Source: an uncultured Bacteroidales bacterium
Lineage (GTDB): Bacteria > Bacteroidota > Bacteroidia > Bacteroidales > UBA932
Assembly (NCBI GenBank): GCA_946403855.1
Contig: CAMJBH010000007.1
Coordinates: 43,835 to 107,834 of the forward strand
DNA length: 64,000 bases
Direction: 5' to 3'
The first letter of the stretch is position 1. The number at the start of each line of letters is the position of its first letter. This document shows, piece after piece, positions 1 to 7,448 of this stretch. The notes beneath the pieces are model-generated. The model saw only the letters and a list, made by a program, of their open reading frames with translations, was not told the origin of the DNA and did no database searches. The translations under genes and the position numbers were made by a program.

Positions 1-18
1 GGGTATGGAATTCCGTTT

Positions 19-1410
19 CTAGCCCCTAAGAAGCATTTTCTTCGCCAGCTTGAACATTCCGTACGGCATGTAACGGAATTTGAGGTCTATGCTTGTGGGC
101 GTTACGAGCACGGAGCGTTCGTGGCTGAAAGCCAGGAAACTGCGCTCGCTGTGGTAGCAGCCCATGCCGGAGTTGCCCACGCCGCCGAACGGAATCTTGC
201 TGTTGGCAATGTGCATTATGACATCGTTGATGCAGGCGCCGCCGGAGCTGGTGTGCGACAGTATGTCCCAGCCGTCGGCTTTCTTGCCGAAGTAGTAGAA
301 GGCCAGCGGTTTTTCCCTGCTGCAGACGAATTGTTCCACCTCGCTGCGCTCGCGGAAGGTCATGACCGGGAAAATGGGGCCGAAGATTTCTTCTTGCATC
401 ACTGGGGCCTGTGGGCTCACACCGTCGAGCAGGGTGGGCTCGAACCAGCGTGTCGCGGGGTCTGTGTGGCCTCCGGCAATCACGGTGCCGTCTTTCAGAT
501 ATGAGCTTAGGCGTGCGAAGGCGCGGTCGTGGACGATATGTACGTAGTGTTTTGCGTCTTTGGTGCCGTCGGGATACAGGCTGGCAAGCTCCTGCTTGAA
601 CGCCTCCACGAAGGCGTCCTTGGTGTCTTCGTGCAGGAACAGGTAGTCGGGAGCGATGCAGGTCTGGCCGCTGTTGAGGCACTTTCCCCAGGCGATGCGG
701 CGGGCGGCGATCTGTATGTCGGCATCTTTGTCCACTATACAGGGGCTCTTGCCTCCGAGTTCCAGCACCAAGGGCGTGAGGTACTTGGCCTGGGCTTCCA
801 TCACCACCTTTCCGAGGGCAGGGCTGCCGGTGAAGAACACCATGTCGTATCTTTGGCTGAACAGGGCACCGTTGACCTCGCGGTTGCCCTGCACCACGGC
901 AATGTACCTGGATTCGAAAGTCTCTTCGATCATCTGCTGGAGCGCGACGGACACGTTCGGAACGTAGGGCGAGGGCTTGAGGATGGCTGTGCAGCCGGCG
1001 GCGATGGCTCCTACCAGAGGGCTCAGGAGCAGCTGTACGGGATAGTTCCATGGCGATACGATGAGCGCGCATCCCAGGGGCTCGCGTATGATGTAGCTGC
1101 TCGACGGAATGCCGGTGAGTGGAGTGTGGCGCTTGCGGCGGCGGGCCCATTTGCCCACGTGCTTCAGGGCATCTGATATTTCACCGTGCACAAGGCCGAT
1201 CTCGGTCATGAAGGCCTCCTCGTAGGACTTGTGCAAGTCGGTCCAAAGGGCGTCGCACAGAGGTTTTTCCCATTTCTGGAGGGCACTGCGAAGGGCCTTT
1301 AGCTGCTGTTTACGGAATGAGATGTCGCGGGTTGTGCCGCTGGCGAAGAAGGCGCGCTGCTCTGCATTGAGTGCCTCGATACGGGCCACTGTGGTGTTGG
1401 TGATGGTCAT
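19..1410 (-). CDS. Aldehyde dehydrogenase, class 3-like
   Basis: Predicted cytosolic NAD(P)-dependent aldehyde dehydrogenase that oxidises aldehydes to carboxylates. The 463-residue length fits the short class-3 ALDH group (fatty or aromatic aldehyde type) rather than the ~500-residue classes. Visible motifs are the Rossmann-side 'SPWNYPVQLLLSPLVGA', the 'LELGGKSP' motif with the catalytic glutamate, and 'NSGQTCIAPDY' with the catalytic cysteine. There is no signal peptide. The ATG at 1410 gives a normal N-terminus. The gene is monocistronic as far as can be seen, and the upstream gene on the same strand is closed off by a hairpin at 1534-1571. The substrate cannot be told from the sequence. 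Confidence 0.93.
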   Translation of the reverse strand: MTITNTTVARIEALNAEQRAFFASGTTRDISFRKQQLKALRSALQKWEKPLCDALWTDLHKSYEEAFMTEIGLVHGEISDALKHVGKWARRRKRHTPLTGIPSSSYIIREPLGCALIVSPWNYPVQLLLSPLVGAIAAGCTAILKPSPYVPNVSVALQQMIEETFESRYIAVVQGNREVNGALFSQRYDMVFFTGSPALGKVVMEAQAKYLTPLVLELGGKSPCIVDKDADIQIAARRIAWGKCLNSGQTCIAPDYLFLHEDTKDAFVEAFKQELASLYPDGTKDAKHYVHIVHDRAFARLSSYLKDGTVIAGGHTDPATRWFEPTLLDGVSPQAPVMQEEIFGPIFPVMTFRERSEVEQFVCSREKPLAFYYFGKKADGWDILSHTSSGGACINDVIMHIANSKIPFGGVGNSGMGCYHSERSFLAFSHERSVLVTPTSIDLKFRYMPYGMFKLAKKMLLRG

Positions 1411-1533
1411 ATTGTTTGTTTCAATATGCGAATATAAGGATTGTTTACCACATTTTGTCTTTGAGTTTTAAGCTAATCTATCGTTTTTAGGGGTGCACTG
1501 CTCTGGACCACTAGGAACGAAAATAGGCGAAAA

Positions 1534-1571
1534 CGACGCTAGGGGTACATCTATAGGCACCCCTAGCGTCG
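1534..1571 (-). terminator. Perfect 13-bp hairpin, probable terminator
   Basis: CGACGCTAGGGGT and ACCCCTAGCGTCG pair perfectly around a 12-nt loop. The hairpin lies 26 bases past the stop of the leftward gene at 1597. Read leftward it is followed by the T-rich TTTTCGCCTATTTTCG, so it fits a factor-independent terminator. The core GGGGT...ACCCC resembles the REP hairpins around the transposase at 31 kb, so it may also be a REP relative (inference). Confidence 0.6.
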
Positions 1572-1596
1572 CTGCTTTGTTAATCTTTTTGGCAGG

Positions 1597-2130
1597 TTAA
1601 AACTCGAATGTAAATGCTACTTTGGGAATTACTATGCTCTGGCTAATGCCTTTATTCTTTCCGAAAGGAAATGTGATATTGGCGCTTGCTGCCAGGGAGA
1701 AGCCATGTCCGGACTTGAACATCCAGTTCCAGCCGATCGACGGCTCTAACATCACGCCATTCTCAAATGAGTATGCATGATCAAATCCTCTGAATTGTTT
1801 CCCGAAGCCAAGTGCATGAATGTATCCTACTTTAAGCCCGGAAATCGGAGTGCTCTTCCTGTCCAGAATGTAGGCATTGTAGTCCAAGAATGCATTTGCA
1901 AAAGCAGGATAGTCGCTCCCGTTGGGGAAGATGTAGGCACCAGCCCCGGCACCTAAATATATATTCCGGTTGAGCATAATTCCATGCGAGGTTTCAAGCC
2001 CTACAAAAACCCCAATTTGATCGGTCAAAGAAACATTACCTTTATAGCCTGGCGACCTGAAGTCCTTACTTTGAGCCATGATCAACGGCCCAATGCAGGC
2101 TAATACCGAAACAATAAAAAATTTCTTCAT
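1597..2130 (-). CDS. Small outer-membrane beta-barrel-like protein, paralog A
   Basis: This 177-residue protein starts with a signal peptide (MKKFFIVSVLACIGPLIMA, cut near AQS). Alternating Gly/aromatic stretches follow, and it ends in 'KVAFTFEF', the terminal Phe expected of an outer-membrane strand. It is clearly paralogous to the protein at 5612-6133: both have Y-[KH]-G-[NS]-[VI]-[SA]-[LV]-TDQ-[IL]-GVFVG-x-ETSHG and the same spacing of GLKVGY/GLKAGW further on. No named family is recognised. A likely -7 box TACTTTTG lies upstream, as in front of the histidine kinase at 3736, which suggests shared control (inference). The role is unknown; an outer-membrane location is likely. Confidence 0.75.
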   Translation of the reverse strand: MKKFFIVSVLACIGPLIMAQSKDFRSPGYKGNVSLTDQIGVFVGLETSHGIMLNRNIYLGAGAGAYIFPNGSDYPAFANAFLDYNAYILDRKSTPISGLKVGYIHALGFGKQFRGFDHAYSFENGVMLEPSIGWNWMFKSGHGFSLAASANITFPFGKNKGISQSIVIPKVAFTFEF

Positions 2131-2188
2131 AGTAAAAACTTTGTATTAATAATAATGAACACTTTGGCAAAAGTAATGCCGCATAAGC

Positions 2189-2387
2189 ATAAGAATAAAT
2201 CAAAGTTGGTGAACCCGACATTTTAGGGTGTGAACCTGACATTTTGGGGTGTGAACAATTTTTGGCTGGTTCTTTTTAGTGGCTTCTTTGGCTTGAAGTC
2301 CGGCGTCAAAAAAGGTAGTAAAATGCTGCCGGGAGGTCCTGCTGATGCCGTCCGGCGTCAAAATGGGTAGTAAACTGCTGCCGGGAG
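2189..2387. repeat. Repeat module 1: 21-bp repeats plus 52-bp tandem array
   Basis: Bases from 2189 match those from 3158 with few differences (constant offset 969). The module starts with two tandem 21-bp units GTGAACCyGACATTTTrGGGT (2209-2250). It continues with 1.7 copies of a 52-bp unit (2298-2387) of the form GTCCGGCGTCAAAAAAGGTA...GCTGCCGGGAGGTCCTGCTGATGCC. Each 52-bp unit can fold as CCGGC/GCCGG around an A-rich loop. Together with the rimM fragment and the lipoprotein gene this explains the 2131-2649 gap. Confidence 0.9.
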
Positions 2388-2616
2388 TAAGTGCGTGAAG
2401 TCTTCGGAGTCCTGGTCATCGCTGTCTGCGTCCAGCATTATATCGCGCCCTACAATTTCTTCTGCGTCGGCCAGGTTGTCAACACCGGTCAGGTGTACAA
2501 TGGCCTTCGAAGAGCCGCGGGGCGAAAGTTTTTCGATAAAAAATGGAACCGGCAGTCCATCGAATTCGATGAATACCGGTTCCTCGGTGTTGATTTCCTC
2601 AGCGTCTACCTTGTTT
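2388..2616 (-). pseudogene. Internal fragment of rimM (copy 1)
   Basis: This stretch is almost identical to the middle of the intact rimM at 6343-6807. Read leftward it encodes VDAEEINTEEPVF... through ...DADSDDQDSEDFT, about RimM residues 23-95. It lacks the N-terminal ~25 codons and all codons after SEDFT. At that point it is joined straight to the end of the 52-bp array (GGGAGTAAGTGC). No start codon or intact frame is present, so it is a dead copy. The forward ORFs listed here are shadows. Confidence 0.88.
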
Positions 2617-2649
2617 TTTTCAGACTATCTGGGAGCCCCTCTTTTTGGA

Positions 2650-3072
2650 TTATTTTGCAAAGGACTTCATTTTATAGTCGATAGACAAGGTATATAAGAG
2701 TGGATGTTCTTGCGAAAATGAGATGTATTCTTGGAGACAGTTCTCCCGTTCAAGATTCTCTTTTTCTCCGAGCATTAATGATGATCCATATAAGTGAATA
2801 CAACGTCCATCGCTGAATGAAACAAGGACAGAATCACAGTGCGAAAATTTCATATCCCCTAAATCGAAGTGCGAATGTGGCCTAAGTCTAAGATCTATAA
2901 TACTTGCCTTGCTGGAGAAATAGAAGTTAGCGGAGGTGTCTTCTACAAGATTGTTGCTAATTATGCTTTTTTCAGGGCCCCAATCTGGATCCACACAAAG
3001 GTCTTTTGTACAGGACGCAAAGAAAACCGAAGCGATAATACAAAAGTTGATAAATAAAAAACGTTTATTCAT
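2650..3072 (-). CDS. Small hypothetical lipoprotein
   Basis: This is a 140-residue protein with a lipoprotein signal peptide (MNKRFLFINFCIIASVFFASC, lipobox FASC). The mature part 'CTKDLCVDPDWGPEKS' is polar and has no recognised domain. It lies between two rimM-fragment repeat modules, so it may belong to a mobile or rearranged segment together with the two-component pair. Codon use is more A/T-rich than the surrounding housekeeping genes, which would fit recent gain (impression only). It is likely attached to the inner face of the outer membrane or the cell surface. The function is unknown. Confidence 0.65.
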   Translation of the reverse strand: MNKRFLFINFCIIASVFFASCTKDLCVDPDWGPEKSIISNNLVEDTSANFYFSSKASIIDLRLRPHSHFDLGDMKFSHCDSVLVSFSDGRCIHLYGSSLMLGEKENLERENCLQEYISFSQEHPLLYTLSIDYKMKSFAK

Positions 3073-3157
3073 AACTAGATGTTCCGTTAGACCAAAAATG
3101 GAAGGCTTTTATAATTATTCATAATAATATTTTCGGCAAAGGTTAGGATTTTAAACA

Positions 3158-3512
3158 ATAAGAACAAATCAAAGTTGGTGAACCCGACATTTTAGGGTGT
3201 GAACCTGACATTTTGGGGTGTGAACAATTTTTGGCCGGTTCTTTTTAATGGCTTCTTTGGCTTGAAGTCCGGCGTCAAAAAGGGGTGTGTTTTGCTGCCG
3301 GGAGGTCCTGCTGAGGCCGTCCGGCGTCAAAATGGGTAGTAAAATGCTGCCGGAAGGTCCTGCTGATGCCGTTCGGTGTCAAAAAAGGTAGTAAATTGCT
3401 GCTGGGAGGTCCTGCTGATGCCGTCCGGCGTCAAAAAGGGGTGTGTTTTGCTGCCGGGAGGTCCTGCTGAGGCCGTCCGGCGTCAAAATAGATAGTAAAT
3501 TGCTGCCGGGAG
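3158..3512. repeat. Repeat module 2: 21-bp repeats plus 4.7 x 52-bp array
   Basis: This is the second copy of the module at 2189. The 21-bp units are at 3178-3219. The 52-bp units start exactly at 3267, 3319, 3371, 3423 and 3475 and end at 3512. Units 1 and 4 carry an alternative loop (AAAAAGGGGTGTGTTTTGCT) in place of AAAAGGGTAGTAAATTGCT, so two unit types alternate. The stems CCGGC/GCCGG are mostly kept; unit 3 has TTCGG/GCTGG. There is no coding potential. Confidence 0.92.
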
Positions 3513-3640
3513 CAAGTGCGTGAAGTCTTCGGATTCCTGGTCATCGCTGTCGGCGTCCAGCATTATATCGCGACCAACTATCTCTTCTGCGTTGGCGGAG
3601 ATATCGACACCAGTCAAGTAGACAATGGCCTTCAATCCGA
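3513..3640 (-). pseudogene. Short internal fragment of rimM (copy 2)
   Basis: Read leftward, this encodes KAIVYLTGVD...NAEEIVGRDIMLDADSDDQESEDFT. That matches about residues 59-95 of the RimM encoded at 6343-6807, but it has diverged more than copy 1. It joins the 52-bp array at the same codon (SEDFT) as copy 1, so both fragments descend from one deletion junction. The fragment has no start and is not functional. Confidence 0.8.
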
Positions 3641-3710
3641 AAAATGTCGGTTTCAGCCTCTAAATTGTAAGGTTCACGATATTTGATTTTTTCATGCAAG
3701 ACAAAATGAC

Positions 3711-3718
3711 TACTTTTG
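3711..3718 (+). promoter_or_regulatory. -7 box for the two-component operon
   Basis: TACTTTTG matches the Bacteroidota -7 consensus TAnnTTTG, 17 bases before the ATG at 3736. No good TTTG box lies 19-20 bases upstream. The same TACTTTTGCC occurs upstream of the outer-membrane paralog at 2130 on the other strand. Confidence 0.5.
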
Positions 3719-3735
3719 CCGCGTAAACACTATTT

Positions 3736-4851
3736 ATGAGCTACTTCAGCATATTCGACACATCTTCCACTCCTGTCAAGGACCGCAAAAAGCGTTACCT
3801 CTTCCTGTTGATAAACGCAATAGTCTTGAGCTGGGCCATCTGGTGTATCGTTAACTTCCGAAACTATGCGGCTTTGCCCAAAGATGAGGTCCTCAAGGAA
3901 GTCCTGGTGGATATGCTGGAAAGCGTCATTGAGGTCACTGTGCTTGTGTCCTTGTCTATATTGTACTGCAAAATAATCTTCCGGATTTTTTGGGGGAACG
4001 AAAGGACACTTAGCAAGCTGTTTTCCCAGGTCATTATCCTGACCTTGTTGAATGCTTTGACCTCGTTGGCAATCGGATGGCTGTACAGCGTACTGTATCC
4101 TTCGGATGAAGGAATCATGCTTCGTATATTCATATCCGATTTTACGGTCGTGTCCATCCTTTCAACGACTTATTTCGTTTCCTTCCTAATGAGCCGACAC
4201 CGCGATGAAAAGGAAGCCAGGCTGCTTGCCGAGAAGAAGGCAGCGGAAGAAAAACTGACTGCGGCCCAGGCGAAGCTTGACAAACTCGCCTTGCAGACGA
4301 ACAATCATTTCATATTCAATAGTTTCAGCACATTGGGAGGAATGATCAAGACCCAGCCGGATGATGCAGAGCAATTCCTCCAGGGGCTTTCTGCCATGTA
4401 CCGGTATCTTGTCCGCAACACCGACAGGCACCTGATTCCTCTCAAGGACGAAATCCAATTTACGGAGAACTACGCCACGCTCGTCCACTACCGTTACGAC
4501 GGAGTCAGGATCAAGATAGACGACGCCCTGCGGAAAACGGATGCGCTCGTGATGCCGGTCTCCATCCAGCAGCTAGTGGAGAATGCCGTGAAACACAACC
4601 GCCACGGCGATAAAGACCTTCTTTTGGTGGAAGTTGTTCGGGACGGGGATTTTGTGATGGTGAAAAATAATATTTTGGAACGTGTTGACCATGATACAGT
4701 TGGAACGGGATCCGGACTTAAAAACCTCGCGGACAGGATCCGTTTGATTGCGGGAAAGGATATAATCGTAAATAACGACGGGGCGACTTTCACCGTGCGC
4801 GTCCCGTTGATTTATGAAGAGGATCTGAAAGATGAAAGTATGGATTATTGA
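3736..4851 (+). CDS. LytS/YehU-type sensor histidine kinase
   Basis: This is a membrane sensor kinase of 371 residues. Four hydrophobic segments (about residues 20-42, 57-78, 90-112 and 128-150) are followed by a short coiled coil rich in K/A/E (155-190). Next comes the His_kinase domain with phospho-acceptor motif 'NNHFIFNSFSTLGG', then an HATPase_c domain with N-box 'QQLVENAVKHN' and G-box 'GTGSGLKNLADRI'. No periplasmic sensor domain is present, so the signal is probably sensed in or through the membrane. It overlaps the response regulator gene by 20 bases, which marks a co-translated pair. In Bacteroidota such pairs often control adjacent envelope genes; here the neighbour is the outer-membrane paralog at 5612. 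Confidence 0.92.
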   Translation: MSYFSIFDTSSTPVKDRKKRYLFLLINAIVLSWAIWCIVNFRNYAALPKDEVLKEVLVDMLESVIEVTVLVSLSILYCKIIFRIFWGNERTLSKLFSQVIILTLLNALTSLAIGWLYSVLYPSDEGIMLRIFISDFTVVSILSTTYFVSFLMSRHRDEKEARLLAEKKAAEEKLTAAQAKLDKLALQTNNHFIFNSFSTLGGMIKTQPDDAEQFLQGLSAMYRYLVRNTDRHLIPLKDEIQFTENYATLVHYRYDGVRIKIDDALRKTDALVMPVSIQQLVENAVKHNRHGDKDLLLVEVVRDGDFVMVKNNILERVDHDTVGTGSGLKNLADRIRLIAGKDIIVNNDGATFTVRVPLIYEEDLKDESMDY

Positions 4852-5590
4852 AGATGAAAGGGCGCTTTCAAAGGCGCTCTCGGAGCAGTTGAGGCGGCTA
4901 CGGCCGGAAATCGAAATCGTAGGAATATCGACAGGGGTAAAGAATACTCTTGCGGCTCTGCGGGGCCATGATGACTTGGACATCATTTTTGCCGATATCA
5001 AGATTGACGACGGGCTGTCATTCTCCATTTTCGACAAATTGGAGACCGGAGCCATGGTGGTATTCACTACGGCCTATGACGAATATGCGCTGAAGGCTTT
5101 CGACTACAACTGCGCCGATTACCTGCTGAAGCCAATCAGCGACGAGGCTCTGGAAAAAGCGCTCATCCGTTGTGAAAAGCACCTTTCCCGAATGAGCGGG
5201 GCCCAGGTCCGGGAGATGTCCGGAGAGATTGTCCGCCGCGAAGTCAAATACAGGAAACGTCTCTTTCTTGATTATGGTCAGGGGACATTGATATGCCCCG
5301 TATCCGAACTGGCCTATGTTTTTACCGAGAGGGGCTACACTCGTGTTTTTATGGATGATGGGAGGTACGGATTGACGGATAATTCTTTAAGCATTTTGAC
5401 TGAAAGCCTTGACCCGACTCAGTTTCTTCGCGTGAACCGCCAGGCCATCGTCAATATCGACTTTGTGGATGCAATCGAGCGCGGGCCGGGACGGGATTTC
5501 ATCGCAAAACTTCGGGCGCCTTTCCAGGATGTTGAATTCGCCATGACTGCGGACAAGATGAAGCAACTGAGAATGCTCCTGGATGAATAA
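4832..5590 (+). CDS. LytTR-family response regulator
   Basis: The 252 residues comprise a receiver domain (about 1-120) and a LytTR DNA-binding domain (about 145-250). The receiver has acidic pocket 'IIEDE', phospho-acceptor Asp in 'IIFADIKIDDG', Thr in 'VVFTTAYDEYA' and Lys in 'YLLKPIS'. The LytTR part shows 'LAYVFTERGYTRVFMDDG' and 'FLRVNRQAIVNIDFVDAIE'. It is partner to the kinase at 3736, whose 3' end it overlaps. The likely target is the promoter of the outer-membrane protein gene that follows 21 bases downstream, or its paralog at 1597 (inference). Confidence 0.93.
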   Translation: MKVWIIEDERALSKALSEQLRRLRPEIEIVGISTGVKNTLAALRGHDDLDIIFADIKIDDGLSFSIFDKLETGAMVVFTTAYDEYALKAFDYNCADYLLKPISDEALEKALIRCEKHLSRMSGAQVREMSGEIVRREVKYRKRLFLDYGQGTLICPVSELAYVFTERGYTRVFMDDGRYGLTDNSLSILTESLDPTQFLRVNRQAIVNIDFVDAIERGPGRDFIAKLRAPFQDVEFAMTADKMKQLRMLLDE

Positions 5591-5611
5591 ATATTTATAA
5601 CCTACATTAGT

Positions 5612-6133
5612 ATGAAAACAAAACTTATTATTTCAACACTAGCTTTTTTATTTTTAATCAGTTCTTCGGTTTTTGCGCAAAACGGTATTGGCCGTTCGCG
5701 GGGTTATCATGGCAGCATAGCAGTTACAGACCAACTTGGTGTATTCGTCGGCGCCGAAACTTCGCATGGCTATATGTTCGACAGCCATAATTATATTGGC
5801 CTGGGCATTGGCGGCTTTATTCTTCCGAATGACAGTCTCCCCATATACATGAATACTTTTATCGATTATCACAATTACTTGAGAGAGAAAAACACGTTCG
5901 TTTTAGGGCTGAAGGCCGGCTGGTCCCATGCCTTCAATTATCTCGAAGACAGCGGGATACAATATCAGAATGGGGTTTTGTTCGAACCGAATGCCGGGTG
6001 GTCATGGAGACTCAAGTCCGGTAATGGTTTATGCCTCGGGCTTGGAGCTTCCATGATTCTGCCCCTTGGCAATTCAAGGACATCGAGAAAAATACTTCCA
6101 TTGCCAAAAATTTCTTTTGGCTTTGAGTTTTAA
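5612..6133 (+). CDS. Small outer-membrane beta-barrel-like protein, paralog B
   Basis: This 173-residue paralog of 1597-2130 has signal peptide MKTKLIISTLAFLFLISSSVFAQ, the shared block 'AVTDQLGVFVGAETSHG' and the same C-terminal 'SFGFEF' ending in Phe. It starts 21 bases after the response regulator stop and is probably co-transcribed with the kinase pair. The two paralogs lie on opposite strands on either side of the repeat modules, as expected if a duplication and inversion took place. Function is unknown; an outer-membrane location is likely. Confidence 0.75.
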   Translation: MKTKLIISTLAFLFLISSSVFAQNGIGRSRGYHGSIAVTDQLGVFVGAETSHGYMFDSHNYIGLGIGGFILPNDSLPIYMNTFIDYHNYLREKNTFVLGLKAGWSHAFNYLEDSGIQYQNGVLFEPNAGWSWRLKSGNGLCLGLGASMILPLGNSRTSRKILPLPKISFGFEF

Positions 6134-6182
6134 GCACGAACATTTTTGGGCCGGCTCTTTTTAGTCCCTTTTCCGGCTTTGA

Positions 6183-6324
6183 GTCCGGCGTCAAAAAGGG
6201 TAGCAAAATGCTGCCGGAAGGTCCTGCTGATGCCGTCCGGCGTCAAAAAGGGTAGTAAATTGCTGCCGGAAGGTCCTGCTGAGGCCGTCCGGCGTCAAAA
6301 AGGGTAGTAAATTGCTGCCGGGAG
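6183..6324. repeat. Repeat module 3: 2.7 x 52-bp array beside intact rimM
   Basis: The 52-bp units start at 6183, 6235 and 6287 and end with GCCGGGAGTAAGTGC, the same end sequence as modules 1 and 2. Here the array stops 18 bases before the rimM stop codon instead of cutting into the gene. The preceding bases (6136-6182) are a diverged form of the block before the other arrays. This is probably the ancestral location of the array (inference). Confidence 0.88.
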
Positions 6325-6342
6325 TAAGTGCAGTCTCGGAAT

Positions 6343-6807
6343 CTACACCAACCCTTCGGGCAGATTCATCACCAGGATGTGATTGACGGGGTCGGCTTCG
6401 ACAAGAAAAACCTCATGGAGAGGTATGAGGGTGTCACCGACCTCAAGGCAAGGATTGCCCGGGATGTCTTCCAGGCCCGTAATTTCGCCCACCAGGTTTT
6501 CGCCGTTATAGAGGAGCCAACCCGTGAAGTCTTCGGAGTCCTGGTCATCGCTGTCGGCGTTCAGCATTATATCGCGCCCTACAATCTCTTCTGCGTCGGC
6601 CAGGTTGTCAACACCGGTCAGGTGTACAATGGCCTTCGAAGAGCCGCGGGGCGAAAGTTTTTCGATAAAAAATGGAACCGGCAGTCCATCGAATTCGATG
6701 AATACCGGTTCCTCGGTGTTGATTTCCTCGGCATCGATTCCAATCAGTCCGATAAGGACGTCTCCCTCGATGCCATTGGATTTCTGAATTTTGGCAATGC
6801 TGAGCAT
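6343..6807 (-). CDS. rimM: Ribosome maturation factor RimM
   Basis: RimM helps mature the 3' domain of 16S rRNA and binds ribosomal protein S19. The 154 residues have an N-terminal RimM barrel (about 1-80, 'IAKIQKSNGIEGDVLIGL') and a C-terminal PRC barrel ('GWLLYNGENLVGEITGLEDI', 'IPLHEVFLVEADPVNHILVMNLPEG'). It is slightly shorter than the usual ~170 residues. Its start overlaps the rpsP stop by one base (TAATG), so it is translated from the rpsP mRNA. The gene is the source of the two broken copies at 2388 and 3513. Confidence 0.95.
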   Translation of the reverse strand: MLSIAKIQKSNGIEGDVLIGLIGIDAEEINTEEPVFIEFDGLPVPFFIEKLSPRGSSKAIVHLTGVDNLADAEEIVGRDIMLNADSDDQDSEDFTGWLLYNGENLVGEITGLEDIPGNPCLEVGDTLIPLHEVFLVEADPVNHILVMNLPEGLV

Positions 6808-7355
6808 TATGCCTCTGCAGGGGTTTCCTCTGCAGGTGCAGCTTCCTCTGCGGGAGCCTCAGCGGCAGCCTTGGCAGCAGCCTCTGCAGCTGCGAGCTCG
6901 GCGGCCTTCTTGGCCAGAGCCTCTGCGCGGGCCTCGTTGACCTTGGCCTCTTCGGCCTTGGCGGCCTTGCGGGCCTCGATGGCGGCGTTCTTCAGACCGG
7001 TCTTCTTGGCCTCGATCTTGGCATCCCTGCCAGCCTTCCAGTCGTTCCACTTCTTGTCTGCAACTTCCTGAGTCAGAGCTCCCTTGGCGACACCACCGTC
7101 GAGGTGATGACGAAGGAGAACACCCTCGTAGGAGAGAATGCGGCGAGCGGTAAGGGTGGGTTCTGCACCGACCTTGATCCATGCCAGGGCGCGCTCGAAG
7201 TTCAGAGCGATGGAGGCAGGATTGGTGTTGGGGTTGTAGGAACCGATTTCCTCGATGTAACGACCGTCACGCGGGGAGCGTGAATCTGCCACAACAATGT
7301 GGAAGAATGCGAAATTCTTCTTTCCGTGGCGCTGTAAACGAATCTTAACAGCCAT
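6807..7355 (-). CDS. rpsP: 30S ribosomal protein S16 with Ala/Glu-rich tail
   Basis: The S16 core is in the first ~90 residues: '[41 protein letters not shown]'. Residues ~95-182 form a charged Ala/Lys/Glu-rich extension ending '[13 protein letters not shown]'. Such tails are common in Bacteroidota S16 and roughly double the usual ~80-90 residues. It forms an operon with rimM (one-base overlap). It is transcribed from a consensus promoter at 7416-7446, with a hairpin in its leader. Confidence 0.97.
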   Translation of the reverse strand: MAVKIRLQRHGKKNFAFFHIVVADSRSPRDGRYIEEIGSYNPNTNPASIALNFERALAWIKVGAEPTLTARRILSYEGVLLRHHLDGGVAKGALTQEVADKKWNDWKAGRDAKIEAKKTGLKNAAIEARKAAKAEEAKVNEARAEALAKKAAELAAAEAAAKAAAEAPAEEAAPAEETPAEA

Positions 7356-7389
7356 TGTGAATCTGTTTGTTTATAATGTTTTACTTAAA

Positions 7390-7414
7390 AGTCCGCCCTA
7401 CCCGAGAGCGGACT
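7390..7414 (-). promoter_or_regulatory. Leader hairpin upstream of rpsP
   Basis: On the leftward transcript AGTCCGC and GCGGACT pair (7 bp) around an 11-nt loop and are followed by TTTTAAG. The hairpin begins only a few bases after the expected transcription start. It may be a small attenuator or an mRNA-stabilising hairpin of the rpsP-rimM operon (inference). Confidence 0.5.
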
Positions 7415-7415
7415 G

Positions 7416-7446
7416 CAAAGGTAATAAAACTTTGAGAATTAACAAA
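7416..7446 (-). promoter_or_regulatory. Consensus promoter of rpsP-rimM
   Basis: Read leftward the sequence is TTTG, 19 bases, TACCTTTG. This exactly matches the Bacteroidota vegetative promoter (-33 TTTG, -7 TAnnTTTG). The spacer was counted as 19. Confidence 0.85.
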
Positions 7447-7448
7447 CT

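Noticed and set aside
2391-2697. Forward ORFs of ~100 residues over the repeat region
   Set aside because: They are the complement of a rimM fragment; the leftward frame matches RimM, the forward frames match nothing.
2189-3512. CRISPR array
   Set aside because: The 52-bp units are contiguous with no variable spacers of constant length and no cas genes are present.
6328-7071. Forward ORF of 247 residues over rimM and rpsP
   Set aside because: Shadow of two clearly real ribosomal genes; the Ala/Ser-rich sequence comes from the complement of the S16 tail.
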